The notes beneath the pieces are model-generated. The model did no database searches. It saw nothing but the letters and a program-made list of their open reading frames with translations, and was not told where the DNA came from. The position numbers and the translations under genes were made by a program. From Bifidobacterium coryneforme (GTDB lineage Bacteria; Actinomycetota; Actinomycetes; Actinomycetales; Bifidobacteriaceae): a stretch of 64,000 bases of DNA. How positions within the stretch are numbered: the stretch's first letter is position 1; every line of letters begins with the position of its first letter. This document shows, in pieces, positions 37,811 through 48,086 of this stretch. The DNA is taken from positions 1,496,972-1,560,971 of the forward strand of contig NZ_CP007287.1 of the NCBI RefSeq assembly GCF_000737865.1. Reading direction: 5' to 3'.

Positions 37811-40714
37811 GTGTCAGTCTCTGTGAAAATACGACAGCTGGCTGCGGTTCTGTCCGTAGCCATGCTCCTGGGCTGCGGGATGACCGCAACCGTAAAAATG
37901 GCATTCGGCGAAGAAGACGGGAATGAAAGTACCCGAATCGGCACCTCCAACTGTGTGATGGGGAGTTCCACCTACTTGGATTGTTTCCCCGACTACCGCA
38001 TGGCACAACAGGTATCGGCTTCGGTTCCACGCAAAGACCTGCATGCAGCAGACATAATGACTCAGGCAGATGTGGACCAGATAACCAAAGTGTCTATTTA
38101 CTCCCGCGACTGGGCGGTCACCAGTCTGGAAGGCATTCAAAGCCTCACCTCCCTCGTCGATCTGAGCATCGACGGCGGTATTGTCTCCGACCTGAGTCCG
38201 CTGGACGATCCAGTCCTTAGCCGGAACATCAAGCGATTGGAAATCGAAGAGAGCGAAATCACCGATGTTTCGCCCTTACGGAACTACACCAATGCCGAGT
38301 ATATCGATCTGATGTACAACCGGATTTCCGATCTTTCGCCCTTGAAAGACCTCCATCCCAAGGAGCTGAACGTACTGGAACAGACCGTATATCTGGACCG
38401 CAAGGACATACGAGACAATCCCAATCAGGCCATTAGCATGCCCCTTCCGCTTGGCAGAAATGGCGAACCAGTTGCCATAAGTGAAATCAACCCGACCGAC
38501 GGCCTGACACAGACCGACACCGATCTCACCTGGTCAGCACCGGCAGCCGGCGGCACCCGGTCATTCTCCTTCAGCGAGGCCAGCGACGACAAGAGTTACG
38601 AGTTCGAAGGTACCGTGGAGATGGAGGTGGTGACCGCTGAACCCAGACTGGTCACCTTCACCCCCTCCCATCCCGTAAACCCACAACCTACGACCGGGCG
38701 GCAGATCGGCCTGGGACTGACCGTGCCAAAACCGGCCGATCCCGTCTGTCCCGGATACCGCTTCGTGGGTTGGTACACATCCGCACGGGGGATGGGAGGA
38801 GTTCGCTTTAACTTCGAAAAACCCATCTTGGAAAACACAGCCCTGTATGGACGGTGGGTAAGCGATACCCCCAACAACAACAACGACGACGAATCCAACC
38901 CCCCTGAACCGAGCACCCCCGACCCGGACGACAACCAAACGCAGCTCCCTGAACTCGAGAAGATTGTCTGCGAACCCGGAGTCTCGACATACCGCCAGTG
39001 TTTCCCTGACCCTGATCTTGCCAAGCAACTGGCATCTTCAACTGACAAGGAACCTGATGCGGTCCTCACCGAGGAGGATGTAGCCAAACGGTTCAGAGAA
39101 ATTTCCCTGACCGACGTCTGGGATTTCAACGGCATACAGATTCTGAAGAACGCTGAGGCTATTATGCTGGATTACGCTTATCCTGAGCAGGAGCCCCCCC
39201 AATCAGGCCAGACCTCACTGGATTTGCGTCCCTTAGCCGAACTGCCGGAAATTTGGTCATTCGAGTTGTTTGCCTCAGGTGACGTGGAAACAGAAATGGA
39301 TCCTCTGATCACTGACTTCACACCTATGTCCAAAATGAAAGAGCTACGAGAGATCTATATCAACGGGGCCGGCGTGAAAGACCTGAAGGGATTCGAGTCT
39401 TTTACAGATATGCCCCAACTGAGGGAAATAGATCTGGAAGATAACCATATCAGCGACGTCACTCCGTTGGACGGTCTGAAAAACCTGCGTTACATGGAGT
39501 TTCTTTCTCTCGATAGCAATCGCATCTTCGACATGTCCCCTATCGAGGGGCTTTCCAAGTTTCGGACGGAGATTACTGCCATCCAACAGCTAGCCATCGT
39601 ACCCCGACATGAGCTACCCGGAGAGGCCATGGCCATGAGTCTTCCTATCCGCCCGGATGGCAAATATGCCGAGAAGGATATCGACTCTATAAGTGGCAAC
39701 GGTTATCACAAGCGCAGCGATTATGCGGTGGTTTGGGACGCTCCGGTCGTTGACAGCGTCCATAGCTTCGATTTCATGGAGGAGGGAAGCCGGGAGAGCT
39801 CATGGGAATTCGAAGGGACTGTGACGGATCGACCCCTGGATGACAAATCTTCGGCGCGAGACATATACAAGATCGAATTCGACCTGGGCACCGGGAGCAC
39901 CTCTCCTGCCCAGATTCCCGACCAGCTGGTTTATGCGGGAAATCTGGCGAACAAGGTATCCGACCCCGTCCGCTTCAAGCACGTCTTCGACGGCTGGTAT
40001 CTGAACGGAGAGCCCCTTACCCCCGACCACTCCTCAAACGGAAACAAATCTGATTCCCAAGGCAATTCGAACGGAACCCTCGTTGATTCCGGCAATACCC
40101 TGACCAGGAACCTCGCCAACCCGGGAGATGTATTGACCAGGAACCTCCTTTACTCCGGCAGCGATGACAAAAGTCCGACCGGCTCGGACACCACAACGGA
40201 TGAAGGACCCAGTGACTCAGACAGCACTGCGGAGGAGAGCCCGTTCGATTTCGACAACACAAGAATCAACAGAGACATCGTCCTGACCGCCCGGTGGACC
40301 CCGCTCTACACCATGACCTTCGACAGTCAGGGCGGCAGTGCCGTACCTTCCCAGACCGTCCCCGACGGCGAAACGGTCGACGAACCGACAGATCCGACCT
40401 GGGACGGCCATACCTTCCTGGGCTGGTTCACCGAATCGAAGGGAGGCGAATCCGCGGACTTCTCCCAGCCGCTGAGGCAGGACACCACCGTGTACGCACA
40501 CTGGCGCCTGAACCCAACCCCCGCGAACCTCATCACTCCCGGAAACCAAGGTGACCAAAGTCCCGGAACGCCCGTGCCGGGATCCCTGTTCGGCATACTG
40601 GCATCCACAGGTTCCGACTTCCTGGGGTTGGTGTTTGCCGCACTGATCGTAGCGCTGTGCGGCCTTGTCTGCCAGGCCCACCTTCGGTCACGCAGGAGTT
40701 CGGTACCGCGCTAG
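37811..40714 (+). CDS. LRR/InlB-repeat surface protein 1, LASTG-anchored
   Basis: 967 residues; GTG start (MSVSVKIRQL) behind AAAAAGGAATACTACAA, at the same place as in the paralogues. Residues 1-35 are a signal peptide. Then two similar units: a cap with C-x5-ST-x3-CFPD, internalin-type leucine-rich repeats with the DLSPL/DVTPL pattern, an Ig-like part ([11 protein letters not shown]) and a Listeria-Bacteroides B-repeat ([12 protein letters not shown]). The second unit begins near 385. A linker with two LTRNL motifs (near 762-780), a third B-repeat ([13 protein letters not shown], near 832) and LASTG (near 930), a hydrophobic helix and an Arg-rich tail follow. LAxTG is the class E sortase signal. 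Probable adhesin or matrix-binding wall protein; the ligand is unknown. Confidence 0.88.
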   Translation: MSVSVKIRQLAAVLSVAMLLGCGMTATVKMAFGEEDGNESTRIGTSNCVMGSSTYLDCFPDYRMAQQVSASVPRKDLHAADIMTQADVDQITKVSIYSRDWAVTSLEGIQSLTSLVDLSIDGGIVSDLSPLDDPVLSRNIKRLEIEESEITDVSPLRNYTNAEYIDLMYNRISDLSPLKDLHPKELNVLEQTVYLDRKDIRDNPNQAISMPLPLGRNGEPVAISEINPTDGLTQTDTDLTWSAPAAGGTRSFSFSEASDDKSYEFEGTVEMEVVTAEPRLVTFTPSHPVNPQPTTGRQIGLGLTVPKPADPVCPGYRFVGWYTSARGMGGVRFNFEKPILENTALYGRWVSDTPNNNNDDESNPPEPSTPDPDDNQTQLPELEKIVCEPGVSTYRQCFPDPDLAKQLASSTDKEPDAVLTEEDVAKRFREISLTDVWDFNGIQILKNAEAIMLDYAYPEQEPPQSGQTSLDLRPLAELPEIWSFELFASGDVETEMDPLITDFTPMSKMKELREIYINGAGVKDLKGFESFTDMPQLREIDLEDNHISDVTPLDGLKNLRYMEFLSLDSNRIFDMSPIEGLSKFRTEITAIQQLAIVPRHELPGEAMAMSLPIRPDGKYAEKDIDSISGNGYHKRSDYAVVWDAPVVDSVHSFDFMEEGSRESSWEFEGTVTDRPLDDKSSARDIYKIEFDLGTGSTSPAQIPDQLVYAGNLANKVSDPVRFKHVFDGWYLNGEPLTPDHSSNGNKSDSQGNSNGTLVDSGNTLTRNLANPGDVLTRNLLYSGSDDKSPTGSDTTTDEGPSDSDSTAEESPFDFDNTRINRDIVLTARWTPLYTMTFDSQGGSAVPSQTVPDGETVDEPTDPTWDGHTFLGWFTESKGGESADFSQPLRQDTTVYAHWRLNPTPANLITPGNQGDQSPGTPVPGSLFGILASTGSDFLGLVFAALIVALCGLVCQAHLRSRRSSVPR

Positions 40715-40773
40715 TCTCTGACCAGAGCCCACTCTGAAGAGTCCCGAGGCATCAGACCGCCGCCTCGGCGATG

Positions 40774-40811
40774 AACCCGGTCCCCCGGTTACCATCCGCA
40801 GGGACCGGGTT
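40774..40811 (+). terminator. Terminator of surface-protein gene 1
   Basis: AACCCGGTCCC pairs with GGGACCGGGTT. Near-identical stems follow each of the four paralogues. The U tract is short (TTCCCC). Confidence 0.65.
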
Positions 40812-40876
40812 CCCCATATCCGACCACATCCCGCCGGTGAATGGCGCTGTCAGAGGCTACCACGTACCATGAAGGA

Positions 40877-41527
40877 ATGCCGTTTGACGAGGAGCACAAG
40901 GACTTCGAATTTGAGCGTCGCTTCTTTTGCCGGAACCTACCGGAGAAGCTGACAAGCGGGGAGACCCCTACCCTGATAGTGCAGAGCTACTACGTGCACG
41001 AAGACAACTACGCCCTCCGAATACGCCTCCAGGCCGACGACCACGCACTTGATATGAACAGCCACACCGACGCCCTACATACCCTCCTGGAAGCAGGCAG
41101 CCATTTCACCGCAGCCTCCATGACGGCCAAGGGACCATCAGTCGGTGGAACACGGTACGAGGCGGAACGCGCCATCGACATCGGCATCGCCCAGGAGCTC
41201 ATGCTCAGAGGCGGATCCCCAATCGTCAAGAACCGTTACGGTATCTGGCTCGATGAGGATTGGTGGAACCTGGATGTCTTCGGCGGAGAGAATGCGCCGC
41301 TTGTTGTCGCCGAGGTGGAACGCAGCGGCCCCGTCACCGATCTGACCATCCCCGACTTCTGCCTGACGGAGATCACCGACGATCCCAGATTCTCCAACGA
41401 CGGCCTGGCCAACAAACCCTTCAGCCGCTGGGCGGATACCTTCGATAGGGAGCTCGCAGAAAATGGCCCCCACTTCATGACCAATTTCGGGCACAACCGA
41501 ACCGAAGGAAACCCGAACAGCCACTGA
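40877..41527 (+). CDS. CYTH-domain protein (triphosphate tunnel enzyme family)
   Basis: About 216 residues. The N-terminal FEFERRFF gives the E-x-E-x-R/K signature of the CYTH tunnel. YALRIRLQ, MTAKGPSVGGTRYEAERAID, KNRYGIW and LVVAEVE add the alternating charged strands that bind triphosphate and metal. Family members hydrolyse thiamine triphosphate, tripolyphosphate or mRNA triphosphates, or make cAMP; the substrate here cannot be told. Start: the ATG of MPFDEEHK; an ATG 12 codons earlier is possible, and neither has a well-placed ribosome binding site. It stands between surface-protein genes 1 and 2, and a decayed copy follows gene 4. Confidence 0.8.
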   Translation: MPFDEEHKDFEFERRFFCRNLPEKLTSGETPTLIVQSYYVHEDNYALRIRLQADDHALDMNSHTDALHTLLEAGSHFTAASMTAKGPSVGGTRYEAERAIDIGIAQELMLRGGSPIVKNRYGIWLDEDWWNLDVFGGENAPLVVAEVERSGPVTDLTIPDFCLTEITDDPRFSNDGLANKPFSRWADTFDRELAENGPHFMTNFGHNRTEGNPNSH

Positions 41528-41624
41528 AAACAGCGACCACGGCACCACCCGAAACCGTTGTCCCTGCAAACTCGGATGCAAGGAACCAGATTGCGTGGCT
41601 GCCAGGGGTAACTTGCCTTCCGTT

Positions 41625-41701
41625 TAATCGTGTATTCTTACTTTCGGGGTTAATTAGGGATGTTGAAAGTGTGGGTTCAACAACCTTATCGAGTCGAATC
41701 C
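41625..41701 (+). promoter_or_regulatory. Conserved 5' leader element of surface-protein gene 2
   Basis: TAATCGTGTATTCTTA is followed by a weaker hairpin (41673-41681 with 41693-41701; eight of nine pairs, one G-U) and CTCTGGTTCC. The coding start is 53 bases further on. Confidence 0.5.
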
Positions 41702-41754
41702 TCTGGTTCCTCACCCTTTAAACAGTGAAACCGGTGAAAAGGAATATACTACAA

Positions 41755-44700
41755 GTGTCAGTTTCTATAAAGATACGCCCGCTGGCGGCGGCCCTGGCAG
41801 TAGCCACTGTTCTGGCCTGCGGAATTGCCGCAACCAACGAATCGGCCTTCGGAGAAGAAGGAAACGAGAACAAGGCTACCCGTGCCGGTACCTCAAGCTG
41901 TATAGTCGGAAGCTCCACCTTCGCCTCTTGCTTCCCTGATTACAACCTGGCAGTACAAGTGGCGGAGAGCACCGAACCCGATGCCAAGACTCCAGAAGAC
42001 ATCATGACCCAGGCTGACGTAGACGGGCTAACTGATCTCCGTGTTGAAGGGGTCTCCAACCTGGCAGGCATCGAAAGCCTCACCGCCCTCACCAAGTTGT
42101 CCATCTCCATCGGCGGTATTACCGATCTGACCCCCTTGGATAACCATGTTCTGGCGCAGAACATCACGGAGTTGGAACTCGATGAGAATGAAATCACCGA
42201 TATCTCGCCCCTCCGGAACTACACGAATGCCTGGTACATAGACCTGACATGCAACCACATTTCCGACCTATCGCCCCTAAAAGACCTGCATCCCCACACT
42301 TTAAAGGTGTCGGATCAGCACATATATCTGGGCCGCCAGGACCTGCGGGGCAATCCCAATCAGGCCGTCAGCATGCCCATTCCGATCGGCAAGGACGGGG
42401 AACCCGTCACTCCCTTCGATATCGAACCGGCGGATGGTCTGAAACAGACCAACACCGATCTCACCTGGTCCGCACCGGCAGCCGGCGGCCCCCGCTCCTT
42501 CCACTTTGACAACGGCGAGGATCAGGACCACCACTTTGAAGGTTCCGTGCAGCTGGAGGTGATGACCGCCGAGCCCAGACTGGTCACCTTCACCCCCCTC
42601 CAGCCGGTGGACCCGCAGCCCACCACCGGACAACGGGTCGCTCATGGCCTGACCGCCACGAAACCCGCCGATCCGGTCTGCCCCGGATACCGCTTCGTCG
42701 GCTGGTACACCTCCCCGAGGGTGGGAGGGGAACGCTTCAATTTCGAAAAACCCATCGTGGAGAACACCCCCCTGTACGGACGGTGGATCAGCGACACCGA
42801 TGACTCCGGCAACAGCCAGGATGAGTCAACGGACGGGTCCGATGCGGGCGACAACCAAACACCCCTCCCCGAACTCGAGAAGGTGGTCTGCGAACCCGGA
42901 ACCTCGACCTACACCCAGTGCTTCCCTGATGAGAATCTTGCCAAGCAGCTTGCTTCCAGAGCCTGGAAGAGCCCTGAAGCCATCCTTACCCAGGATGACA
43001 TTGATAGGGAGTTCGCTGATGGTATTGTCCTAAGTGACGTATGGAACCTGAACGGTATACAGATTCTGAAGAACATCGATTCCATTGTTTTGGATTACGA
43101 CTATCGGCACTCACAAGACCAGTCTCCGGTAGATCTGCGTCCCCTCTCGGAGCTGACCGAAATCACGTCGTTCCGGCTGACCGGTACAGCAGACAAGAAC
43201 ACGACGGCCTTCCCCCTGGTCACTGATTTCACGCCTCTATCCAAGTTGGTGAAGATGGAGACGATCACTATCAACACGGCAGGATTGGAAAACGTGAACG
43301 GATTTGAGTCCTTCACGGGCATGACCAAGCTCAAAGACATAGACCTGTCCAATAATCGGATCTCTGATGTCAGGTCGCTGTCAGCCCTCAGCAGCCTGCA
43401 CGCACTGTCGGGTATCGACCTCAGAAAGAACGGTATCTTGGATGCGAGTCCCCTCAAACCATTTGAGCAGTCTCCTGCCTACATTTCGATATCTGATCAG
43501 GTAATCATCGTAGGTCGGCACGAATTACCCGACACCACTTTGGCTCTGTCTCTGCCTATTCGTCCAGATGGCAAGTACGTCTTCAATGAGGACGACAACA
43601 TCCATTCGATTTCAGATAAGGGCCGCCATAACCCCAGCAGCTATGAGGTGGTCTGGGACGTCCCGGTCCAGGACACGGTTCACAGTTACGAATTCTGGGA
43701 TGAAGGTTATCAAGAAGGCTCGTGGGACTACAGCGGAATCGTAACCGACCGGCCTGCTGATGACGTATCCGGGCGGGATATATACCAGATTCACTTCGAT
43801 CTAGGCACCGCTCCCACACTTTCCCGGATACCCGATCAGCTGGTGTACTCAGGGAATCTGGCGAGCAAGGTCCCCGATCCCATCCGGTACAAGCACGACT
43901 TCGACGGTTGGTACATGAAGGAAACCCCTGCCACCCCGGACGAGACCCCTGCAAACTCCGATGACACCCTGACCCGGAACCTCTCCGGCACGGGCGACAT
44001 CCTGACCAGAAACCTCCTTGGCTCCGACGACACCGCAGACGACGGTTCCACGGACACCAGCACCACGGTGGGTGACGGCTCGGCGGATTCCGGCACCACT
44101 GCGAAGGAAGTCCTGTTCGACTTTGCCAGCACAAGGGTCAACAAGGACATTGCACTGACCGCCCGGTGGACCCCGCGTTACACCCTGACCTTCGACAGCC
44201 AGGGCGGCAGCGCCGTGTCTTCCCAGTCCGTCCGCGCCGACCAGACTCCCAAGGAGCCGGCAGCCCCGACCCGGGCCGGATACACCTTCCAGGGCTGGTC
44301 CACCGCAGCACAGAACGGCACACCCGTGGACTTCACCCAACTGATAGGACAGGACACCACCGTATACGCCCAGTGGACCCCCGGAACAGCACCGGTAACC
44401 CCCGTGGTACCGGACACGCCCGCCACCCCGAGCACGCCGGTCAACCCGGACACACCTGCCACCCCGGATACACCGGTCAACCCGGGAGCATCCGCTACTC
44501 CTGACACCCCAGTCAACCCAGGTACTCCTCCGACCCCTGATAATCCCTTGGTTTCCGAGGACCCAAACAGTCAGATCAGCACTGACTCTCCGGTCAGTCA
44601 AATGACTACCGGGAAGTACATTACGACATCACGAGGGTCCCGTCTGGGTACCCTCGCCTCCACGGGTTCCGATTTACTCGGATTGATGTTTGGCGCACTG

Positions 44701-44769
44701 GTCATAGTGCTCTGCGGCCTTGGTTGCCAGGCTCACCTTCGGTCACGAAGGAGTTCGGTGCCGCGCTAA
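41755..44769 (+). CDS. LRR/InlB-repeat surface protein 2, LASTG-anchored
   Basis: 1004 residues, the longest of the four; GTG start (MSVSIKIRPL) with AAAAGGAATATACTACAA. Same plan as gene 1: signal peptide, first unit from the cap CIVGSSTFASCFPD, second from [14 protein letters not shown] near 378, B-repeats near 275, 678 and 810, two LTRNL motifs near 739-755. It differs in a long Pro/Thr-rich wall-spanning linker (about 877-935) made of 12-residue repeats such as DTPATPDTPVNP. LASTG lies near 965, followed by a hydrophobic helix and basic tail. The longer linker would hold the head further from the wall. Confidence 0.88.
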   Translation: MSVSIKIRPLAAALAVATVLACGIAATNESAFGEEGNENKATRAGTSSCIVGSSTFASCFPDYNLAVQVAESTEPDAKTPEDIMTQADVDGLTDLRVEGVSNLAGIESLTALTKLSISIGGITDLTPLDNHVLAQNITELELDENEITDISPLRNYTNAWYIDLTCNHISDLSPLKDLHPHTLKVSDQHIYLGRQDLRGNPNQAVSMPIPIGKDGEPVTPFDIEPADGLKQTNTDLTWSAPAAGGPRSFHFDNGEDQDHHFEGSVQLEVMTAEPRLVTFTPLQPVDPQPTTGQRVAHGLTATKPADPVCPGYRFVGWYTSPRVGGERFNFEKPIVENTPLYGRWISDTDDSGNSQDESTDGSDAGDNQTPLPELEKVVCEPGTSTYTQCFPDENLAKQLASRAWKSPEAILTQDDIDREFADGIVLSDVWNLNGIQILKNIDSIVLDYDYRHSQDQSPVDLRPLSELTEITSFRLTGTADKNTTAFPLVTDFTPLSKLVKMETITINTAGLENVNGFESFTGMTKLKDIDLSNNRISDVRSLSALSSLHALSGIDLRKNGILDASPLKPFEQSPAYISISDQVIIVGRHELPDTTLALSLPIRPDGKYVFNEDDNIHSISDKGRHNPSSYEVVWDVPVQDTVHSYEFWDEGYQEGSWDYSGIVTDRPADDVSGRDIYQIHFDLGTAPTLSRIPDQLVYSGNLASKVPDPIRYKHDFDGWYMKETPATPDETPANSDDTLTRNLSGTGDILTRNLLGSDDTADDGSTDTSTTVGDGSADSGTTAKEVLFDFASTRVNKDIALTARWTPRYTLTFDSQGGSAVSSQSVRADQTPKEPAAPTRAGYTFQGWSTAAQNGTPVDFTQLIGQDTTVYAQWTPGTAPVTPVVPDTPATPSTPVNPDTPATPDTPVNPGASATPDTPVNPGTPPTPDNPLVSEDPNSQISTDSPVSQMTTGKYITTSRGSRLGTLASTGSDLLGLMFGALVIVLCGLGCQAHLRSRRSSVPR
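44410..44528 (+). repeat. 36-base tandem repeat coding a Pro/Thr linker
   Basis: Three to four imperfect copies of a 36-base unit code for D/G-TPATP-S/D-TPVNP. Inside surface-protein gene 2; fewer copies occur in gene 4 and almost none in genes 1 and 3. Confidence 0.75.
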
Positions 44770-44829
44770 ACGACGACCCGACCCAGACCGCATAAGCCCC
44801 GATATTTGAGGCAGCCGCCTGGGCCAAAG

Positions 44830-44866
44830 ACCCGGTCCCTCCGGACGCCGTCCGCAGGGACCGGGT
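44830..44866 (+). terminator. Terminator of surface-protein gene 2
   Basis: ACCCGGTCCCT pairs with AGGGACCGGGT, followed by TTCGC. The same stem family as after the other copies. Confidence 0.65.
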
Positions 44867-45010
44867 TTCGCTATATATAGGGGAGTGCAGCACATTCCGA
44901 GGCCAGCACATACCTTCGTAAGCAGGAAGTACTTCACCCTCGCATGACCCCGCCGAAGCTCTTTATGAGGGATTCAATGACAAGATTGCCGCGTGCGAGC
45001 CGCCTTGCTG

Positions 45011-45083
45011 AATCGTGTATTCTGACAGATGGGGGAATGGGGATGTGAAATACGGGTTCGACTGCGCAATCGAGTCGGAACCC
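45011..45083 (+). promoter_or_regulatory. Conserved 5' leader element of surface-protein gene 3
   Basis: AATCGTGTATTCTGAC is followed by a hairpin (GGGTTCGACT, 45054-45063, with 45073-45083; ten pairs and one bulge). The coding start is 49 bases past the hairpin. Confidence 0.6.
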
Positions 45084-45132
45084 CAGGTTTCGCATTCCCG
45101 GAACAGGAAACCGGTAAGAGGGGAAAATACAA

Positions 45133-47991
45133 GTGTCAGTCTCCATAAAGATGCGCCCGCTGGCGGCTGCCGTGGCAATGGCCGCCGTCCTGGCCTGTGG
45201 GATGACCGCAACCAACAGATCGGCCTTGGGAGATGAAGACGGGACAGGGACCGGGACCGCTCCTGCCAACACCTCAGGCTGCATAATCGGAACCTCCACC
45301 ATCGCCGACTGCTTCCCCGATCGGGAGCTGGCGGAAGATGTGGCCTGGTACATCACGCCCCGGAAGAATCCAACGGATATCCTGACGCAGGCTGATATAG
45401 ACGGGCTAACGCGCCTTTATACCAACGACGTTGCCAACCTGGCGGGCATCGAAAACCTCACCGGCCTTACCGAGCTGCACATCCAAGATGGCCTTACTCC
45501 CGACCTGACCCCCTTGGACAACCCTGTTCTGACACAGAACATCACGAAGCTGGAAATCTCTCTTAGCGCAATCTCCGATGTCACTCCCCTGCGGAACTAC
45601 ACCAATGCCGAGTACATAGACCTGTCGGGCAACCAAATTTTCGATTTGTCACCCTTGAAAGACCTGCATCCCAGAACCATGAGAGCGTACGGTCAAGATA
45701 TATTCCTCGGTCGTGAGGACCTGCGGGACGATCCCAACCAGGCCGTCAGCATGCCCCTCCCGATCGACAAGGACGGGGAACCCGTCACCCCAAGCGACAT
45801 CGAGCCGGCGGAAGGCATGGAGCAGACCGCCACCGAACTCATCTGGTCCGCACCAGCAGCCAACGGCCTCCGCTCCTTCAGATTCGGCGACTTTGACAGC
45901 CTCTCTCGCTTTGGCGGCACTGTGCAGTTGGAGGTGGTGACTGCCGAGCCCAGGCTGGTCACCTTCACCCCTAACCAGCCGGTGGACCCGCAGCCCACCA
46001 CCGGGCAGCAGGTCGCCCAGGGCCGCACCGTCACAAAGCCGGCAGACCCCGCCTGCCCCGGATACCGCTTCGTCGGCTGGTACACCTCCCCCAGGGTGGG
46101 AGGCGAACGCTTCGACTTCGGAAAACCCGTCATGGAGAACACCCCCCTGTACGGACGATGGATCAGCGACACCGACAACAACCCCGGCGACGACCAGAAC
46201 GGATCCACCGGGACCACCACCCCGGACCCCGACGAAACCAAGACGCCCCTCCCCGAACTCGAGAAGGTCGCCTGCGAACCCGGAACCTCGACCTACACCC
46301 AGTGCTTCCCCGACGAGGACCTGGCCGAACAGCTCGCAGCCGCAGCAGGCAAGGAACCCCAGGACACCCTCACCCAGGACGACATCGACCGGGAGTTCAA
46401 CGATGACGTCGCCCTCAACGACGTATGGAACCTCAACGGCATACAAATCCTCAAAAACATCAAAACCATCTCACTGGACTACGACTACACGCACGGCCAG
46501 TCTGCGGTGGATCTGCGCCCCCTCTCCGCACTGACCGAAACCACAACGTTCCTGCTGACCGGCACAGCCGACAAGAACACGCCTGTCTTCCCCCTGGTCA
46601 CCGATTTCTCGCCCCTGTCCAAGATGGAAAAGATGGAGAACCTCTCCATCAGCAATGCAGGATTGAAAAGCCTGAACGGAATCGAGTCCTTAGCGAACAT
46701 GAAAGAGCTCAGGGAATTGGAGCTGAGCTATGATCAGATCACTGATCCCGGTCCGCTGGCGGCCCTCAGCGGCCTGCCCTCACTGAAGCAGCTCAACCTC
46801 GACGGCAACAGTATTTTGGACGCGAGTCCTCTCATACCATTCGTGGATAAGTCAATCGCCATGGTTTTAGTAGGTGATCAAGAAATCATCGTAGGCCGGC
46901 ACGAATTCCCCGGCACCAAACTGACCCTGCCCCTGCCCACGCTTCCGGACGGCAGGAACTGCTACCTTGATAGGCGGCAAATCGGAACGATTACAGCTGA
47001 AGGCCGCTATGATCCTAAAAACCATGGGGTTGTTTGGAATGTCCCGGTCCAGGATACAGTCCACAGTTACTCATTCGATGATGGGAGCCAGCGAGAAGGC
47101 GGTTGGTTCCACGGAGGAACTGTAAGCGACCGGCCGATTGGTGATGTGACCGGGCGGGATATATACAAGATCCGCTTCGATCTGGGCACCGCACCCACAT
47201 CCTCACGGATTCCCGATCAGCTGGTGTACTCGGGGAATCTGGCGAGCAAGGTCCCCGATCCCATCCGGTACAAGCACGACTTCGACGGCTGGTACATGGA
47301 GAACACCCCCGACCCCACGGACGAGGACGAGGACGACATGCCGATCTGGCCCTGGAACCGCTCCGGCACAGGCGACGTCCTGACACGGAACCTGGCCGAA
47401 CCCGGCGACGTCCTGACCCGGAACCTCCGCGACTCCAGCGACTCCGACAGCACCGCAGGCGGCGGTTCGGCGGATTCGGGCACCGCCGCGGATGAGGTCC
47501 TGTTCGACTTCGCCAGCACAAGGGTCAAGAAGGACATCGAGCTGACCGCCCGGTGGACCCCGCTCTATATCCTGACCTTCGACAGCCAGGGCGGCAGCGC
47601 CGTGTCCTCCCAGACCGTCCGCGCCGACCGGACACCCAACGAGCCGACAGCCCCGACCCGGGCCGGGTACACCTTCCAAGGATGGTCCACCGAAGCACAG
47701 AACGGCACACCCGTCGACTTCACCCAGCACATAGGACAGGACACCACCGTATACGCCCAATGGGCACCGGTAACAACACCGATCAGCCCTCCGACTCCCG
47801 GCAATCCCCTGGTTCCCGAGAACCCAATCATCCAAACGACTGATCCAGCACCACGAGGGTCCCATGTGGACACCTTGGCATCCACGGGTGCAGCTCTCCT
47901 GGGGCTGGTGTTTGCCACACTGGCCATAGCCATTTGCGGCCTTGTCTGCCGGACCCGCCCTCGGTCACGAAGGAGCTCGGTGCCGCGCTAA
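45133..47991 (+). CDS. LRR/InlB-repeat surface protein 3, LASTG-anchored
   Basis: 952 residues; GTG start (MSVSIKMRPL) behind AGAGGGGAAAATACAA. Signal peptide, then cap CIIGTSTIADCFPD, LRR, Ig-like part and B-repeat (near 274); second cap [14 protein letters not shown] near 380; B-repeats near 682 and 812; two adjacent LTRNL motifs near 749-765 (GDVLTRNLAEPGDVLTRNL). It has almost no Pro/Thr linker before LASTG near 914. Its middle 570 bases are about 98% identical to those of gene 4 although the flanking parts have diverged. Confidence 0.88.
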   Translation: MSVSIKMRPLAAAVAMAAVLACGMTATNRSALGDEDGTGTGTAPANTSGCIIGTSTIADCFPDRELAEDVAWYITPRKNPTDILTQADIDGLTRLYTNDVANLAGIENLTGLTELHIQDGLTPDLTPLDNPVLTQNITKLEISLSAISDVTPLRNYTNAEYIDLSGNQIFDLSPLKDLHPRTMRAYGQDIFLGREDLRDDPNQAVSMPLPIDKDGEPVTPSDIEPAEGMEQTATELIWSAPAANGLRSFRFGDFDSLSRFGGTVQLEVVTAEPRLVTFTPNQPVDPQPTTGQQVAQGRTVTKPADPACPGYRFVGWYTSPRVGGERFDFGKPVMENTPLYGRWISDTDNNPGDDQNGSTGTTTPDPDETKTPLPELEKVACEPGTSTYTQCFPDEDLAEQLAAAAGKEPQDTLTQDDIDREFNDDVALNDVWNLNGIQILKNIKTISLDYDYTHGQSAVDLRPLSALTETTTFLLTGTADKNTPVFPLVTDFSPLSKMEKMENLSISNAGLKSLNGIESLANMKELRELELSYDQITDPGPLAALSGLPSLKQLNLDGNSILDASPLIPFVDKSIAMVLVGDQEIIVGRHEFPGTKLTLPLPTLPDGRNCYLDRRQIGTITAEGRYDPKNHGVVWNVPVQDTVHSYSFDDGSQREGGWFHGGTVSDRPIGDVTGRDIYKIRFDLGTAPTSSRIPDQLVYSGNLASKVPDPIRYKHDFDGWYMENTPDPTDEDEDDMPIWPWNRSGTGDVLTRNLAEPGDVLTRNLRDSSDSDSTAGGGSADSGTAADEVLFDFASTRVKKDIELTARWTPLYILTFDSQGGSAVSSQTVRADRTPNEPTAPTRAGYTFQGWSTEAQNGTPVDFTQHIGQDTTVYAQWAPVTTPISPPTPGNPLVPENPIIQTTDPAPRGSHVDTLASTGAALLGLVFATLAIAICGLVCRTRPRSRRSSVPR

Positions 47992-48050
47992 ACAAGGATC
48001 CGATCCAGGCTGAATAGCCCCGGTACTTCAGGCATTCGCCTGAGCCAAAG

Positions 48051-48086
48051 ACCCGGTCCCCCGGACACTGTCCGCAGGGACCGGGT
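48051..48086 (+). terminator. Terminator of surface-protein gene 3
   Basis: ACCCGGTCCC pairs with GGGACCGGGT, followed by TTCGTATA. Confidence 0.65.

Noticed and set aside
44410-44528. Tandem repeat considered as a CRISPR array
   Set aside because: The repeats are contiguous, in frame and code for a Pro/Thr linker; there are no spacers or cas genes.
45005-45025. AATCGTGTATTCTGA read as a standard promoter -10
   Set aside because: TATTCT fits loosely, but no -35 hexamer at a proper distance is shared by the four copies; kept only as a conserved motif.
38561-47865. Many minus-strand frames inside the surface-protein genes
   Set aside because: All reappear in each paralogue because the sense strands are alike, and none has a start signal or family motif.
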